This document shows, in pieces, positions 18,818 to 30,641 of a stretch of DNA of 64,000 nt. A program made the translations under genes and the position numbers. Below the pieces are notes generated by a model, which was not told the DNA's origin, did no database searches, and worked only from the letters and a program-made list of their open reading frames with translations. Numbering within the stretch: the first letter of the stretch is position 1; each line of letters opens with the position of its first letter. The stretch is from positions 99,700-163,699 of the forward strand of contig CAVRTM010000003.1 in NCBI GenBank assembly GCA_963724015.1, in the 5' to 3' direction. The DNA comes from CAVRTM01 sp963724015 (GTDB lineage: Bacteria; Actinomycetota; Actinomycetes; Actinomycetales; Dermatophilaceae).

Positions 18818-21800
18818 ATGGACGCTCGCAAGACGTTCCTGTCATGGCCGGTGCTGCGCCAGCTGACCAGGGACGACCAGCTGGGCCGTGGGGCTGCCGT
18901 GCGCTCGGCGCACACCGAGCAGATCACCCCGCGCACCGTGACCGCGGACCGGGTCGCGAGGAGCGTCTGCCCGTACTGCGCCGTCGGCTGCGGCCAGAAG
19001 GTCTTCGTCAAGGACGAGAAGGTCGTCCAGATCGAGGGCGACCCCGACAGCCCGATCTCGCGCGGGCGCCTGTGCCCCAAGGGCTCGGCCAGCAAGAACC
19101 TCGTCACCAGCCCGCGCCGGCAGACCAAGGTGCGCTACCGGCGCCCCTTCGGCACCGAGTGGGAGGACCTCGACCTCGACACGGCGATGGAGATGATCGC
19201 CGACCGGGTGGTCAAGGCCCGCGCCGACACCTGGCAGGAAATCGACGACCAGGGCCGCAAGGTGCGCCGGACGATGGGGATCGCCAGCCTGGGTGGGGCC
19301 ACGCTGGACAACGAGGAGAACTACCTCATCAAGAAGCTGTTCACCGCGATGGGCGCCATCCAGATCGAGAACCAGGCGCGTATTTGACACTCCGCCACCG
19401 TCCCCGGTCTGGGGACCAGCTTCGGTCGTGGCGGCGCCACGAACTTCCTGCAGGACCTGTCCAACGCTGACTGCATCGTCATCCAGGGCTCCAACATGGC
19501 CGAGGCCCACCCGGTGGGCTTCCAGTGGGTGATGGAGGCCAAGGCGCGCGGCGCCAAGGTCATCCACGTCGACCCGCGGTTCACCCGGACCAGCGCCCTG
19601 GCGGACACCTACATCCCGCTGCGCGCCGGCACCGACATCGTGCTGCTCGGCGGGGTGATCAACCACGTCCTGCAGAACGAGCTGGACTTCCGGGACTACG
19701 TCGTGGCCTACACCAACGCCGCGACGATCCTCAGCGACGACTACGTCGACACCGAGGACCTGGACGGGCTGTTCTCCGGGTTCGACCCCGAGACCCGCAC
19801 CTACGACCCGACCAGCTGGCAGTACGCCGGCCAGGAGCAGGACGGGACGGACCGGCAGGACCACCAGATGCAGCGGGAGACCGCGAGCGCGCTCCAGCAC
19901 GAGACCCACGGCCTGAGCGTGGCCGGGCACCCGCCGCGGGACGAGACGCTGCAGCACCCCAACTGCGTCTACCAGGTGCTCAAGCGGCACTACGCCCGCT
20001 ACACCCCCGAGATGGTCGAGCAGGCGTGCGGCATCTCCAGGGAGACGTTCCTCGAGCTCTGCGAGGCGTGGACGGCCAACTCGCGCCGGGACCGGACCAC
20101 CGCGCTGGTCTACAGCGTCGGCTGGACCCAGCACAGCGTCGGCGTGCAGTACATCCGCACCGGCGCCATCCTGCAGCTGCTGCTGGGCAACATGGGGCGC
20201 CCGGGCGGCGGCATCATGGCCCTGCGCGGTCACGCCAGCATCCAGGGGTCGACCGACATCCCCACGCTGTTCAACCTGCTCCCCGGCTACCTGCCCATGC
20301 CCAACGCGCAGGACCACCAGAGCCTGGAGGCGTGGGTGGACAGCGTGCGTCACCCCGGGTCCAAGGGCTTCTGGGACCAGGCCGGCGCCTACGGCGTCAA
20401 CATGCTCAAGGCCTGGTGGGGCGAGGCAGCCACGCCGGACAACGACTTCTGCTTCGATTACCTGCCCCGCATCACCGGTGACCACGGCACCTACCGCACG
20501 GTGCTGGACATGATCGACGGCAAGGTCAAGGGCTACTTCCTGCTCGGGCAGAACCCCGCCGTCGGCTCCGCCAACGGACGGGCCCAGCGACTCGGTATGG
20601 CGAACCTCGACTGGCTCGTCGTGCGGGACCTGTTCGAGATCGAGAGCGCGAGCTTCTGGAAGAACGCGCCCGAGATCGAGACCGGGGAGATCGTGACCGA
20701 GGAGTGTCGCACCGAGGTGTTCCTGCTCCCGGCAGCCTCCCACGTGGAGAAGGAAGGCTCGTTCACCCAGACGCAGCGGGTGCTGCAGTGGCGCGAGAAG
20801 GCCGTCGAGCCGGTTGACGACTGCCGCTCCGAGCTGTGGTTCTTCTACCACCTGGGCCGGATGATCCGGGAGCGCCTGGCCGACTCCACCCTGGAGCGCG
20901 ACCGTCCGCTGCTGGACCTGGCCTGGGACTACCCCGTCCACGGGGAGACCGCCGACCCCAGCGCCGAGGCGGTGCTGAAGGAGATCAACGGCTACGAGGT
21001 CGCCACCGGTCGGGCCCTGTCGACCTACACCGAGATGAAGGACGACGGCACGACCCTCGGCGGCTGCTGGATCTACACCGGCGTCTACAAGGACAACGTC
21101 AACCAGGCTGCCCGGCGCACGCCGCGCACCGAGCAGTCCTGGGTGGGCCCGGAGTGGGGCTGGGCGTGGCCGGCCGACCGGCGGATGCTCTACAACCGTG
21201 CCTCGGCCGACCCGGAGGGCAAGCCGTGGAGCGAGCGCAAGGCCTACGTGTGGTGGGACGAGGAGGCCGGTTCCTGGACCGGGCAGGACGTGCCCGACTT
21301 CGAGCTGCACAAGCCGCCGTCGTACCAGCCGCCCGAGGGCGCCTCAGGCACCGAGGGCCTGGCCGGGGACGACCCGTTCGTCATGCAGGGCGACGGCAAG
21401 GGCTCGCTGTTCGTCCCGCAGGGCCTGGTCGACGGCCCCCTGCCGACGCACTACGAGCCGGCCGAGTCCGTCTTCCGCAACCCCCTCTACGCCCAGCAGG
21501 GCAACCCGACGCGCAAGGAGTACGAGCGCAAGGAGAACCGGCTCAACCCCAGCCCGCCGGAGGAGCACAGCGAGGTCTTCCCGTTCATCTTCACGGTGAG
21601 CCGGCTGACCGAGCACCACACCGCAGGCGGGATGAGCCGCAACCTGGAGTACCTCTCCGAGCTGCAGCCGGAGATGTTCGTCGAGGTCTCCCCCGAGCTG
21701 GCGGCGGAGCGCGGCCTGGAGCACATGGGCTGGTGCCACGTCGTCACGGCGCGGTCCGCGGTCGAGGGCCGGGTCATGGTCACCGACCGGCTCACACCGC

Positions 21801-22180
21801 TGCGGATCGAGGGCCGGGTGCTGCACCAGGTGTGGCTGCCCTACCACTTCGGCGCGAGCGGCCTGGTCACCGGTGACTCGGCCAACGACCTGTTCGGTAT
21901 CTCCCTGGACCCCAACGTCCTGATCCAGGAGAGCAAGGCCGGCACCTGCGACGTCCGGCCCGGTCGCCGGCCCACCGGCCCGGCACTGCTGGAGCTCGTG
22001 GCCGGCTACCAGCGCCGGGCGGGTGTCCACGACGACCACAAGGTGCCCTACGTCACCGCCGGGTCCGGTCGACAAGGCCACGGCAGCGGCGAGCCGTCGC
22101 CGGACCCCTCGGGTGAGAGCAGCCGGCCGGGCGGCGCCGACCGCAGCGGCACGGGGCAGCCGGGCACCGGCATCGGCTGA
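18818..22180 (+). CDS. fdhA: Formate dehydrogenase alpha subunit, selenoprotein (Sec190 encoded by UGA)
   Basis: One gene of 1,120 codons, read through TGA 19385-19387. ATG 18818 has AAGGAGG upstream. Residues 51-86 hold the [4Fe-4S] motif CPYCAVGC...LCPKG (C51, C54, C58, C86). The context ARI-U-HSATVPGL with FGRGGATN after it matches FdnG/FdoG-type catalytic sites, where Sec (or Cys) binds Mo/W-bis-MGD. The frame stays open and homologous for 930 codons after the UGA (AEAHPVGFQWVMEAKARGAK, molybdopterin domains, C-terminal dinucleotide-binding domain around 21,600-22,000). There is no Tat signal, so it is cytoplasmic. No beta/gamma subunits are adjacent; the electron partner is unknown, though hyp genes lie 4.6 kb downstream. 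A 13-bp terminator follows. Confidence 0.93.
19385..19434 (+). promoter_or_regulatory. SECIS element directing selenocysteine at UGA
   Basis: UGA is 19385-19387. Downstream, GTCCCC (19400-19405) pairs with GGGGAC (19411-19416) around a GGTCT loop at 19406-19410. An outer stem CCGCCAC (19392-19398) pairs with GTGGCGG (19428-19434). The GGUCU loop and its distance of 21 nucleotides from the U of UGA are the same as I recall for E. coli fdhF, where the loop GU contacts SelB. The structure lies within coding sequence, as expected for bacteria. Confidence 0.88.
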
Positions 22181-22184
22181 GTGG

Positions 22185-22218
22185 GCAGCGCCGGCCGGTC
22201 GCGTTCGGCCGGCGCTGC
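22185..22218. terminator. Terminator after formate dehydrogenase
   Basis: A perfect 13-bp stem (22185-22197 with 22206-22218) and an 8-base loop lie 4 bases after the stop of the formate dehydrogenase and before the convergent SDR gene. It can act in both directions. No T-run. Confidence 0.75.
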
Positions 22219-22249
22219 TACCTCGATCCGGGTGGGGACGGTCGGTGGC

Positions 22250-23095
22250 TCAACCTCGGTAGCGGGCGGCCAGGGTCGGTCCGCTGCCCGAGCGGATGCC
22301 CGCCTCGGCCTCCAGCAGGCGCTCCACCGCGGCGGGGTCGGCCAGGCCGGGGACGCAGACCACCTCACCCGTGCCCAGCGCGGCCAGCGAGGCCCGGACC
22401 ACGTCCTCCGCCGCCATGGCCGGCGCCGCGACGGTGATCACGTCCGTGGCGTCCTCGGCCACCGGCTCGAGTCCCTGCGCCCGGTGGAACTCGGTGGCGG
22501 TGTAGCCCGGGCACACCACCTGGACCTCGACGCCGGTGCCGGCCAGCTCCGCCGCCAGCGTGCGGGTGAAGGTCACCACGAACCCCTTGGTGCCGGCGTA
22601 GACGGCCCGGTGCGGCAGCGGACCCGGCCCGAGCGCTCCGGCGAACGCCAGCAGGGAGGCGACGTTGACGACGCCGCCGTGACCCCGGGCACGCATCCCG
22701 GGGATCGCGGCCCGGGCGAGCAGCGTGGGCGCCGTGACGTTCAGCTCGAGGACCTGGGCGAGGACGGCGGGCTCGGCCTCCTCGAACGGCCCGTAGCCGT
22801 TGATGCCGGCGTTGTTGACCAGCAGGGTGACGTCCTCGCCGCGCAGCCGGTCCAGGACGGGTCCGCGCCCGGCGGCATCGGCCAGGTCGGCCGGCAGGAG
22901 CTCCACGGAGCCCGCGCCGCCCCGGCTCAGCTCGTCGGCCAGCTCCTCCAGCCGCTGGGCCCGGCGGGCGACGAGCACGAGGTCGTGCCCTCCGGCGGCG
23001 AGCTGGCGGGCGTACGAGGCCCCGATGCCGGAGGAGGCGCCGGTGACGACCGCGGTGCCGGGGCGGGGAAGGGAAGCAGCGTTGTCGAAGGCCAT
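22250..23095 (-). CDS. Short-chain dehydrogenase/reductase (SDR)
   Basis: A 281-residue classical SDR. The Rossmann dinucleotide motif TGASSGIG is at 18-25, NNAG in LLVNNAGING, the catalytic Ser in VNVASLLA and YAGTK as the YxxxK pair. Substrate is not predictable. ATG 23095 follows GAGG/GGGG-type purines. It lies 34 bases downstream of the pRiA4b-like gene on the same strand and may be co-transcribed with it. Confidence 0.9.
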   Translation of the reverse strand: MAFDNAASLPRPGTAVVTGASSGIGASYARQLAAGGHDLVLVARRAQRLEELADELSRGGAGSVELLPADLADAAGRGPVLDRLRGEDVTLLVNNAGINGYGPFEEAEPAVLAQVLELNVTAPTLLARAAIPGMRARGHGGVVNVASLLAFAGALGPGPLPHRAVYAGTKGFVVTFTRTLAAELAGTGVEVQVVCPGYTATEFHRAQGLEPVAEDATDVITVAAPAMAAEDVVRASLAALGTGEVVCVPGLADPAAVERLLEAEAGIRSGSGPTLAARYRG

Positions 23096-23129
23096 CGCCC
23101 CATCCTCGCGACCCCGTGGGCTGCCCGCA

Positions 23130-24258
23130 TCAGCGGGTCACCAGCTGCGTCCCTGCCACGTCGCTGCGCTGGGCGAGGCCGCGCGCGACGACCGCCGCCC
23201 GCGGCAGCAGCGACAGGGCGGAGCGCCCGGGCCGCCATACCGGTTCGTCGACCTCGACCAGGTCGAGGCCCTCCATCGCGGCGGCCATCTCGCCCACCAC
23301 CAGCCGGAGGTCGCGGTCGGTGAGCGGCTCCGCCCCGCGGAACCAGCCGCGCCCCAGCAGCCGGTGGACCCGGTGCGCGAGCGTGTCACCGTGCAGCGCC
23401 CCGCGCGTGGCCAGCTCGGCGGCGACCAGCTCGGTCACCACCCCCGCGAAGGCGCCGGGCTCGAACCACGTCCGCAGCCGTCGTACGACCTCGACGTCGT
23501 CGCCGGCGGCCTTGGTCGGGGCGAGGACTCCCTTGCTCAGCCGCAGCAGACCGACCGAACGCATCAGGTTGTGCAGCACCGCCAGGGGCAGCAGGTCCTC
23601 CTCGATCGACGCGGGCCGGTCCAGCGGGTACCAGCCGGGCCGCTGCTCCTGCACCTGCCGCACCAGCACCCGCGGCAACCGGCCGCCGGGCGTCAGCTTC
23701 ACGCCGCCGGCGGTGAGGTCGAGCAGCATCCGGACGCTGGCCGGCACCTCGCCCACCGCCTGCCGGACGTACCGGTCGGTCTCGTCCTGGTCGAAGTCCG
23801 CGCGCGTGTCCCACCCAGCGCCTCAGCTCCTCGTGCTCCTCGTGCGCCGGGTCGCCCAGCACCTCCAGCAGGTGCTCGTATCCCGGGGGCCCCCCGCAGT
23901 CCTCGGGCGGGCAGGCCCCTTCCCCGTAGACGCAGCCGGGCTCGCCGGTGCCCGCGCCGACGACCCGCACCTGGTGCTCCCAGCCGTCGCCGAGGTCATA
24001 GACGTAGCCGAACGTGTCCGGCAGGTCGCGCAGCCGCACCCCCGTCTCGTCCAGCTGGATGTCCCCGAGCTCCTCGTTGGGCCCGCCGTACGTCGTGTCG
24101 TCGGTCACGAACTGGTGCAGGTGGGCGTCGCTCCAGCCGACCGCGGCCTGGAGGACGTCATGCAGCTCGGGCAGGGTGGCGGTGGCAGGGACGTCCACGA
24201 CCCGCACCACCGATGGCACGACGTCCCGGAGGGTGACCTGCAGTCGGGTGGTCCTCAC
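23130..24258 (-). CDS. Plasmid pRiA4b ORF-3-like family protein (one frameshift)
   Basis: About 375 residues. The N-terminal half is the pRiA4b ORF-3 domain: TTRLQVTLRDVVPSVVRVV, then HDVLQAAVGWSDAHLHQF, YVYDLGDGWEHQV and a Cys cluster CVYGEGACPPEDCGGPPGYEHLLE. The C-terminal half is helical and unassigned. The frame changes near 23,815 and the product continues as RADFDQDETDRYVRQAVGE, so one base is probably missing or extra. GTG 24258 with GGGAG is the likely start. The biochemical role of this family is unknown; it is common in actinobacteria. Confidence 0.78.
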
Positions 24259-24346
24259 GCTCCCGACGATACGTGGATCACCGCGGTGAGGGCACAACCT
24301 CGCGCTGGACGCGCTTCGGCGGCCGTGACGGCGTGGTGCAGGCGGC

Positions 24347-25597
24347 TCAGGCCCGGACGGCACGGGCGGCCGGCCCGTGCGCCGTCAGGGGCGCGACCGG
24401 GATCCCGTGGACGGGCAGGCTCAGCAGCGAGCTCATGACCCACGGGTTCTGGTGCCGCGTGTGCTCGTGGTCCACGACGAGCGCGCCGTACCGGTCCAGC
24501 AGCTGGCCGAGGGCGACCCGGGCCTCCAGCCGGGCGAGCGGCGCGCCGAGGCAGAAGTGGATGCCGTGCCCGAAGGCCAGGTGACCGGGAGCGCGGTGGA
24601 TGTCGAACCGCGCGGGGTCGGGGTGACGGCGCGGGTCCCGGTTGGCCGCGCCCACCCAGGGGATGACCACCGCCCGCGCCGGGATCTGCCGGCCGCCCAG
24701 CTCCACGTCCGTCGTCGTCATCCGGCCCAGCCGGGGGAACGGCGTGCGGTGTCGCAGCACCTCCTCGATCGCGGCCGGCAGCAGGGAACGGTCGGCGCGC
24801 ACCTCCGCCTCCGCCTGCGGGTGGCGGTCGAAGGACAGGATCGCGTTGCCCAGCAACGCCGTCGTGGTGATGTGGCCGGCCAGCAGGAGCACGCCGGCGA
24901 GGCCGACGATCTCCTCGTCCAGCAGGCCCTCGTCGTGCACGCGGGACGTGGTCAGCCGCCCCAGCAGGTCGCCCGCAGGGTGGGCGCGCCTGTCCCGGAT
25001 GTGGTGCAGCAGATAGCTGTTCATCTCCCGCATCACCGGCGCGACTGCCTCGGTCCGGTCCTCGGCCGGCAGCACGGTCGCGTCCGTGGCCTGCACCGAG
25101 AAGAGCTCCTGCGCCCATCGGCGGAACAGCGGCAGGTCCTGCGCCGGCACCCCGAGCAGCTCCGCGATGACGGTGACCGGCAGGGGGTAGGCCAGGGCGT
25201 CGACCAGGTCGAAGGAGTCCCGGTCCGCCACCTCGTCCAGCAAGGTGGTCGTGACCTCGGCGATCCGCGGCTCCAGGCCGGCGACGACGCGCGGGGTGAA
25301 CGCCTGGTTCACCAGGGTGCGTACCTCCCGGTGCCGAGGCGGGTCCATCGCCACGATGTTGCCCCGTGAGAAGAGCCGCAGGTCCTCCTGGTCCGGCACG
25401 AGGGAGCTGGTGTCCGAGGAGAAGGTGGCCGGGTCGGCGAGCACCGTCGACACGTCCGCGTGGCGGAACACGTGCCACACCCCCTGCTCGTCGCGGTGGA
25501 CCGGCTCGGTGGCGAGCATGCGCACCCACCAGTCCAGGACGGGCTGGGCGGGGTCCTCGATCGCCGCGGCGGACCGCGGAGGGGATGTACTGGACAT
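24347..25597 (-). CDS. Cytochrome P450 (bacterial class I)
   Basis: A 416-residue soluble P450. The I-helix is AGVLLLAGHITTTALL (AGxxTT with the acid replaced by H), K-helix EEVLR, meander PARFDIHR, and haem loop FGHGIHFCLGAPLARLE with the thiolate C349. ATG 25597 was chosen over the longer frame because the family N-terminus fits. It needs ferredoxin and reductase partners, none of which are adjacent. It lies upstream of the SDR/pRiA4b genes but 88 bases apart. Resembles actinobacterial secondary-metabolism P450s; substrate unknown. Confidence 0.92.
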   Translation of the reverse strand: MSSTSPPRSAAAIEDPAQPVLDWWVRMLATEPVHRDEQGVWHVFRHADVSTVLADPATFSSDTSSLVPDQEDLRLFSRGNIVAMDPPRHREVRTLVNQAFTPRVVAGLEPRIAEVTTTLLDEVADRDSFDLVDALAYPLPVTVIAELLGVPAQDLPLFRRWAQELFSVQATDATVLPAEDRTEAVAPVMREMNSYLLHHIRDRRAHPAGDLLGRLTTSRVHDEGLLDEEIVGLAGVLLLAGHITTTALLGNAILSFDRHPQAEAEVRADRSLLPAAIEEVLRHRTPFPRLGRMTTTDVELGGRQIPARAVVIPWVGAANRDPRRHPDPARFDIHRAPGHLAFGHGIHFCLGAPLARLEARVALGQLLDRYGALVVDHEHTRHQNPWVMSSLLSLPVHGIPVAPLTAHGPAARAVRA

Positions 25598-25721
25598 GGG
25601 TCCTGCCTTCACCGGTTGGGCCGGCGTCGCCGTCCGCCGGCCTCTTCGGCCAGTGTGCGCCCGCCCCCTCCATACCGACAGGCCCGCGCACTGGCGGTCC
25701 AGTCCCGGACGGGGCACCGCC

Positions 25722-26556
25722 TCACCGGTCGACGGCGAGTCCCCGGAGCACGGGCAGGAAGTCGCCGGCCATCTCCGCGGGGACGACGAGCTCGTCGATG
25801 CCGAGCCGGTCCCGGCGCTCCAGGACCGCGCTGATGATGTCCTCGGGGTCGCCCGCGGGCATCCCGACTGCTCCCGCCGCGGTCAGGGCTGCCGCATCCA
25901 GGCCGGACCGGGCCAGCCACTGCGCCAGTCGGCCGTGCATCCCGAGCAGCTGCTGGGTCAGGCCGACAGTGCGCACCGCACCGCCCCGCGCGGCCGCATC
26001 CCTGGCCCGCCCCGCCATCGCCGCCAGGTCCTCGGCCGTGGCGTGGGGAGGAGCCGCGAGCCCGATCCGGTCGGCCACACGGCCGGCCGCCGCCAGCATC
26101 CGGTCGCCCGCCGCGGTCACCACGATGGGCGGCGCGGGTCGGACCCCCTGCCGTACGGCGTCCGCCACCTGCTCGACCTGGCCGATCCGCTGCCCGGCAC
26201 TGCCCCATGGCACGGCGAGCCGTGCGGCCTCGCCCTCCGCGTCCGCTCGGCCGGGGCCGATGCCCAGCTCGAACCGCCCGCCGGAGAGCTGCTGCAGGGC
26301 GCCTCGCCTCGCGCACCACCGCCGCGGCGGTGCGCATCGGCGCCGCGAGCACCCAGGTGCGCAGGCGCAGCCGGGACGTGACGGCCGCCGCCGCGGCCAG
26401 CGCGGGGAACGGCGACGGGGTCCACAGCGTGTCGGGGATCAGCAGCGCGTCCCAGCCGTCCTCTTCGAGCTGTTGCACGGAGGCCAGCCAGGCGCGGGCG
26501 TCGTGGCCGGGCACGGAGACCACTGCACACGACACACGGGACGTCAGGCACGACAT
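25722..26556 (-). CDS. LLM-class (luciferase-like) flavin/F420-dependent oxidoreductase (one frameshift)
   Basis: About 278 residues. N-terminal part: VSVPGHDARAWLASVQQLEE, WDALLIPDTLWTPSPFPALA and RLRLRTWVLAAPMRTAAAVV. After a frameshift near 26,300 it continues LSGGRFELGIGPGRADAEGE and then QVEQVADAVRQG, with a C-terminus ending at 25722. The GGRFELGIG block is the family hallmark. Likely an F420 or FMN enzyme. ATG 26556 has no strong ribosome site; the ATG at 26560 is in another frame. Divergent from hypF. Confidence 0.75.
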
Positions 26557-26814
26557 CCATCGTCGAGACCTTGCGCGTGTCTGTCCTCCGCCGGTGCGCG
26601 GACCGGCACGTACGCCCGGCGCCGTACCGTCGTGGACCTGGCCCACGCCCCGTTGCGACGCGGCCGTGACAGTCCGCGACCGCCGGCGTTCCAGGACCGT
26701 TGACACCGCGGAAACGGCTCGTGTAGACCGAGACGCAGGCCACGCAGGCGGGTCGAGATCCGACTCCGGTGGCGCGAGGGGCCGCAGGTCCGGCCGCCCC
26801 GGGAAGCGGCGGTC
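26557..26814 (+). promoter_or_regulatory. Divergent intergenic region upstream of the hyp operon
   Basis: A 258-bp gap between the LLM oxidoreductase start and hypF. TTGACA (26700-26705) and TAGACC (26724-26729), 18 apart, form a possible promoter reading into hypF; the -10 is imperfect. I see no clear FNR- or HoxA-like site. Confidence 0.35.
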
Positions 26815-29123
26815 ATGGTGACACCACCGGCGTCAGGGGAGGGCCGGGCACGCCGCCGGTTCCTGGTGCAGGGTGTCGTCCAGGGCGTCGGGTTCCGCCC
26901 GTTCGTCTACGCCACGGCCAGCGAGCTGATGCTGAGCGGCTCGGTGACGAACAGCTCCGCCGGGGTGGTCGTGGAGGTGGAGGGGGCACCGTTCGCACTC
27001 GAGGCGTTCCAGCAGCGGCTGCGCGAGGCGCCACCGCCGCTGGCCGTGGTCGAGCGGCGTCACCGCCGTCGACGTGGCCCCCCGTGGCGGCACCGGTTTC
27101 AGCATCGGCGCGTCGACCACCGACCGGGTCGGTCGGACGCTGGCCTCGCCGGACGTGGCGACGTGTGCGGACTGCCTGCGCGAGCTCGCCGACCCCAGCT
27201 GACCGGCGCCACCGCCACCCCTTCATCACCTGCACGAACTGCGGGCCGCGCTTCACCATCATCGAGTCGCTCCCCTACGACCGCGCGACCACCACGATGG
27301 CGCGGTTTCCGCTGTGTGACCGCTGCGCCCGCGAGTATGCCGATCCGGGCGACCGACGCTTCCACGCCCAGCCGATCGCCTGCCACGACTGCGGCCCCAC
27401 GCTCGAGCTGGTCGACGCGGCCGGTCGCCGGACCACGCGGGAGGAGGCGCTCTCCGGCGCCCGGGCGCTGCTCGCCGCCGGTGGCGTCCTGGCTGTGAAG
27501 GGGCTCGGTGGCTACCACCTGGCCTGCGACGCCTCCTGCGAGGCCGCCGTCGCGTCGCTGCGGGCCCGCAAGCGGCGTGGTGCCAAGCCGTTCGCGGTGA
27601 TGGTCGGGGACGTCGCGACCGCCCGCCGGCTCACGGTGCTGGACCCGGTCTCCGAGGCCTTGCTCGCAGGACCCCGGCGCCCCGTGGTGCTGCTGCCCAG
27701 GCGCGGCGCGCCGCTCGCGCCGTCCGTCGCCCCGGGAAACCCCGACCTCGGTCTGCTCCTGGCGTACACCCCGCTGCACGCCCTGCTGCTCGGGCTGCCG
27801 GGCGACCCGGGCGGACCCGGGGTGCTGGTGATGACCTCCGGCAACCTCGGCGGCGAGCCGATCGTCTATGACGACGACGACGCGCTGGAGCGGCTGGCAC
27901 GGCTCGCGGACGGATGGCTCCGCCACGACCGGCCGATCCGTGTGCCGTGCGACGACTCCGTCGTCCGGGTCGTCGACGGCGAGGAGCTGCCTGTACGCCG
28001 CTCGCGCGGGTACGCACCGCTCCCCCTCGCCCTTCCGGTCGAGGTGCCGGCCACGCTGGCCGTGGGCGCCGACCTGAAGAACACCTGCGCCGTGGCCGAG
28101 GGGCGCTACGCCTGGCTGAGCCAGCACGTCGGGGACATGGACGACCTCGCCACGCTCCGGGCCTTCGACGCGACAGTGGCGCACCTGTCTGCCCTGACCC
28201 AGGTCGAGCCCGCCGTCCTCGCAGCCGACGCGCACCCCGGCTACCGCTCCTCAACCTGGGCCCGCAGCCGGGCCGGGACGCGCCCGCTGCGCACCGTCCA
28301 GCACCACCACGCGCACATCGCCGCGGTGATGGCCGAGCACGGGCTGGCCGGGGACGCCCCCGTGATCGGGATCGCCTTCGACGGGACCGGGTACGGCACT
28401 GACGGCGCGGTCTGGGGCGGCGAGGTGCTGCTGGCCGACTACAAGGGGTTCACCCGGGCCGCGCACCTGTCCTACGTCCCGTTGGCGGGCGGGGACACCA
28501 GCGTCCGCCGGCCCTACCGGATGGCGCTGGCCCACCTGCGGGCCGCCGGCGTGGCGTGGGCCTCGGACCTCCCCCCGGTGAACGCCTGTCCCGGCACCGA
28601 GCGCCGTGTGCTCCTGCACCAGCTCGAGACCGGGCTGGGGTGCGCGCCGACCTCGAGCATGGGGCGGCTCTTCGACGCGGTCTCCTCGCTGGCGGGGGTC
28701 CGCCACGTCGCGGACTACGAGGCCCAGGCAGCCATCGAGCTCGAGGGCATCGCCCGCGACCAGGGCGACTGCGGTGCCTACGAGTTCGGTCTGCGGGGCG
28801 AGGGGCCCGCGGTGGCCGACGCGGCGCCGGTGGTGCGCGCCGTCGTCGCGGATCTGCGCGACGGGGTGCCGGCCGCGGTGATCGCGGCGCGCTTCCACGC
28901 CGCGGTGGCGAGCCTCGTCGTGGACCTGGCTGTGACGTGCCGTACGGCGACGGGCATCGGGACCGTCACCCTGTCCGGGGGTGTCTTCGCCAACGCGCTG
29001 CTGCTGTCGATGACCCGAAACCGACTGCAGGACAGAGAGTTCACCGTCCTGTGCCACCGGTACGTACCGCCCAACGACGGCGGCCTGGCCCTCGGCCAGG
29101 TGCTCGTCGCGTCTGCAGGTTGA
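26815..29123 (+). CDS. hypF: Carbamoyltransferase HypF, NiFe-hydrogenase maturation (two frameshifts)
   Basis: About 770 residues. HypF makes carbamoyl groups from carbamoyl phosphate and passes them to HypE for the CN ligands of NiFe hydrogenase. Domains in order: acylphosphatase (FLVQGVVQGVGFRPFVYATA), paired zinc fingers (CADC, then CTNCGPRFT, CDRC, CHDCGP), YrdC-like (AVKGLGGYHLACDA, KRRGAKPFAVMV) and Kae1-like (VQHHHAHIAAVMAEH, IAFDGTGYGTDG, LSGGVFANALL). The frame shifts near 27,055 and 27,195; the middle piece (VDVAPRGGTGFSIGA) is in a third frame. All motifs are intact, so I treat it as functional. First gene of hypFCDE. Confidence 0.93.
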
Positions 29124-29139
29124 GGAGAGGAAGAAGCCC

Positions 29140-29531
29140 ATGTGCCTGGCCGTACCCGGCAGGGTGATCAGTCTGGAGGACCGTGACGACACGCTGATGG
29201 CCCAGGTGGACTTCGGCGGCGTGCGCAAGGAGGTGTGCCTGGAGTACCTCCCGGACGTGATCGTCGGTGAGTACGTCGTCGTGCACGTCGGCTTCGCGAT
29301 CCAGCGGCTGGACGAGGAGTCCGCGACCGCGACGCTGGACAGCTTCGAGCGGATGGGCATCCTCGAGGAGGAGTTCGGCGACGGGTTCGCGCTGGCGGCG
29401 CGGCAGGCCGGCGTACGACACGACGTCGAGGGACAGGGCGGCGAGGGACACGGCGGCGAGGGACAGGACGGCGGGAAGCAGGGCGGCAAGGGAGACGGCG
29501 GCGAGGGACACGGCGCGGAAGGGGCGACGCG

Positions 29532-29535
<4 letters not shown>
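29140..29535 (+). CDS. hypC: Hydrogenase maturation chaperone HypC with Gly/His-rich tail
   Basis: 131 residues. The core (1-95) is a normal HypC: MCLAVPGRV with the essential Cys2, DFGGVRKEVCLEY, and VVVHVGFAIQRLDEESA. HypC binds HypD and the hydrogenase large-subunit precursor while Fe(CN)2CO is assembled. The last 35 residues are an added tail built from six 15-bp repeats (EGQGG / EGHGG units), not part of ordinary HypC. AGGAAG ribosome site; starts 16 bases after hypF and overlaps hypD by ATGA. Confidence 0.93.
29427..29516. repeat. 15-bp tandem repeat, six units, encoding the HypC tail
   Basis: Units start at 29427, 29442, 29457, 29472, 29487 and 29502, with consensus cgagggacacggcgg. 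They encode a five-residue EG(H/Q)GG-type repeat. Units 4 and 5 are the most diverged. The reading frame is preserved across all six because 15 is a multiple of three. Confidence 0.85.

Positions 29536-30633
<1,098 letters not shown>

Positions 30634-30641
<8 letters not shown>

Noticed and set aside
19385..19387. Premature stop making formate dehydrogenase a pseudogene
   Set aside because: The TGA is at the known Sec position, followed by a SECIS-like hairpin, and homology continues in frame to the C-terminus.
18842..21310. 822-residue open frame on the minus strand opposite formate dehydrogenase
   Set aside because: Shadow of high-GC codon use. The plus strand encodes a full FDH once UGA is read as Sec.
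26815..27260. Programmed frameshifting in hypF
   Set aside because: Two shifts within 140 bases and no slippery heptamer with a downstream structure; the same pattern of indels occurs in many unrelated genes here.
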